Assembly: GCA_040226215.1 (NCBI GenBank)
Contig: JAVKFF010000204.1
Span: forward strand, 1-15,969
Origin: JAVKFF01 sp040226215
Lineage (GTDB): Bacteria; Pseudomonadota; Alphaproteobacteria; DSM-16000; Inquilinaceae
Length of the DNA stretch: 15,969 nt
Reading direction: 5' to 3'
Below the pieces are notes generated by a model, which had not been told where the DNA came from, did not search any database, and saw only the letters and a program-made list of their open reading frames with translations. A program made the translations under genes and the position numbers. Shown in pieces: positions 15,104 through 15,969 of the stretch (within the stretch, counting starts at the first letter, position 1; each line of letters opens with the position of its first letter).

Positions 15104-15969
15104 CTAGAACACCGTGCTCGGGTTGAAGCGGAACAGGTACTCCTCGCCCTCGCCGAAGCCCTGGGCCGGGGCCGGGAAGGGCTGGCAGCGCGGGTTGCTG
15201 ACCGCGCGCAGGGCGCCCTGCGCCGCGGCCCGCAGCGTCTGGTCGGGCGCGTCGCCGGAATAGTCCTCGATCTCGGCCGTGCGCACGCGGCCGTCGGCCC
15301 CCATGGTGACGCTGATCTCGAAGCGGAATGTCTGGGCGTTGGCCGCGCCGGGGTCGAAGTTCCAGCAATCGCGCACCGCCTGGGCGATGGCGTCCTCCTC
15401 CGGCCCGGACAGCCGGGTCGGCGTGCGCGGCGGTGCCGGATCGGTGCCGGCCAGGCGGTCGAGCTGGTTGCCGGCGTCCTCGCTCTCCGGCGCCGCTTCG
15501 GGCTCCGGCTCGGGCGGCGGCGTCGGCTCTGGCGCCACCTCGGCCAGCAGCGCGCCGACATTGAACGGCACCGGCTGCGGCGGCGGCCGCCGGTTCTCCT
15601 CCGACGGTACCGGCTCCTCGGCGATCACCTCGGTGATCGAGGTCAGGTCGGTGACATCGGGCTCGGGCTCCGGCTCCTCCTCCTCGAGGATGGAGGCGAG
15701 CACGTCAGTCACCTCCTCAGGCTGCTCGTCCGGCTCCTGCTCGTCCTCCTCTTCGGCCATGTCGCGAACCAGGTCGGCGAGCGAAAGCGGCTGCGGCTGC
15801 TGGTCTTCCGGCTCGGGCGGTTCCGCCTCCGCGACCTCGACGGGTTCCGGCTCGGGCGCTTCGGGCACCTCCTCCACCTCCGGCTCCGTCGGCTGCGCCT
15901 CGGCCAGTTGGGGCGCCGGCTGCGGCACCTCCGGGGCCTCGGGCGCCGGCGGCGCCGTCTCCGCCGGTG
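15104..15969 (-). CDS. tolA: Cell envelope integrity protein TolA (N-terminus outside window)
   Basis: TolA spans the periplasm, linking the TolQR proton-driven motor to TolB, Pal and CpoB. The frame is open to the window edge, so the membrane anchor and true start lie outside; a GTG at 15928 is only an internal codon. The visible 288 or so codons hold a long linker very rich in Glu, Asp and Pro, and then the C-terminal domain III beginning near LSGPEEDAIAQAVRDCW. That domain contains ISVTMGADGRVRTAEIEDYSG, two cysteines (DCW and NPRC) and the terminal YLFRFNPSTVF. The linker differs from the Ala/Lys-rich helix of E. coli TolA, and no lysine occurs anywhere in the visible protein. The stop codon is 97 bases before the ECF sigma start; tolQ and tolR are expected beyond the window. 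Confidence 0.93.
   Translation of the reverse strand, partial: PAETAPPAPEAPEVPQPAPQLAEAQPTEPEVEEVPEAPEPEPVEVAEAEPPEPEDQQPQPLSLADLVRDMAEEEDEQEPDEQPEEVTDVLASILEEEEPEPEPDVTDLTSITEVIAEEPVPSEENRRPPPQPVPFNVGALLAEVAPEPTPPPEPEPEAAPESEDAGNQLDRLAGTDPAPPRTPTRLSGPEEDAIAQAVRDCWNFDPGAANAQTFRFEISVTMGADGRVRTAEIEDYSGDAPDQTLRAAAQGALRAVSNPRCQPFPAPAQGFGEGEEYLFRFNPSTVF

Noticed and set aside
15141..15196. Selection of the GTG at 15928 as the tolA start.
   Set aside because: The frame is open to the window edge and a start there would lack the inner-membrane anchor that TolA requires; the gene simply runs off the window.

Overview
The window is GC-rich chromosomal DNA from what is most likely an alphaproteobacterium (Rhodospirillales-like at a guess). 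The evidence is gene order: tolA, tolB, pal, cpoB, tilS, ftsH, folP and glmM all lie on the minus strand in that order, the arrangement typical of alphaproteobacterial tol-pal regions running into the ftsH-folP-glmM block. Intergenic spaces are short, codon use is GC-rich, and nothing looks like phage, an insertion sequence or a CRISPR array. I identified no rRNA or tRNA genes.

Layout, left to right. Positions 1-936 hold the 3' part of a membrane-associated class III adenylate/guanylate cyclase (plus strand). Two large inverted repeats (934-975 and 988-1039) separate it from a convergent MaoC-like hydratase gene (1049-1507, minus). A GNAT acetyltransferase and a PhzF-like isomerase follow as a tight minus-strand pair (1557-2850). 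A CmoB-like SAM methyltransferase (3033-3881) is the only other plus-strand gene. From 3917 to the right end everything is minus strand: glmM, folP, ftsH, tilS, cpoB, pal, tolB, then an exported protein of unknown function, an anti-sigma factor and an ECF sigma factor, and finally the 3' part of tolA, which runs off the window.

How the genes work together. TolA, TolB, Pal and CpoB belong to the trans-envelope machine that draws the outer membrane inward at division and coordinates peptidoglycan synthesis. GlmM makes glucosamine-1-phosphate for peptidoglycan and lipopolysaccharide. FtsH is the inner-membrane quality-control protease, FolP is in folate synthesis, and TilS modifies tRNA-Ile so that AUA codons are read correctly.

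The unusual part is 13216-15006. A complete ECF sigma / transmembrane anti-sigma / exported two-cysteine protein module sits between tolA and tolB, where tolB normally follows tolA directly. It has its own candidate ECF-type promoter with a duplicated AT-rich element, a TTG-started sigma gene behind a strong AGGAG, a 4-base overlap joining sigma and anti-sigma, and a long perfect hairpin downstream that would insulate tolB. The simplest reading is an envelope-stress regulator embedded in the Tol-Pal locus. Its signal, its regulon and the role of the third protein cannot be read from this sequence.
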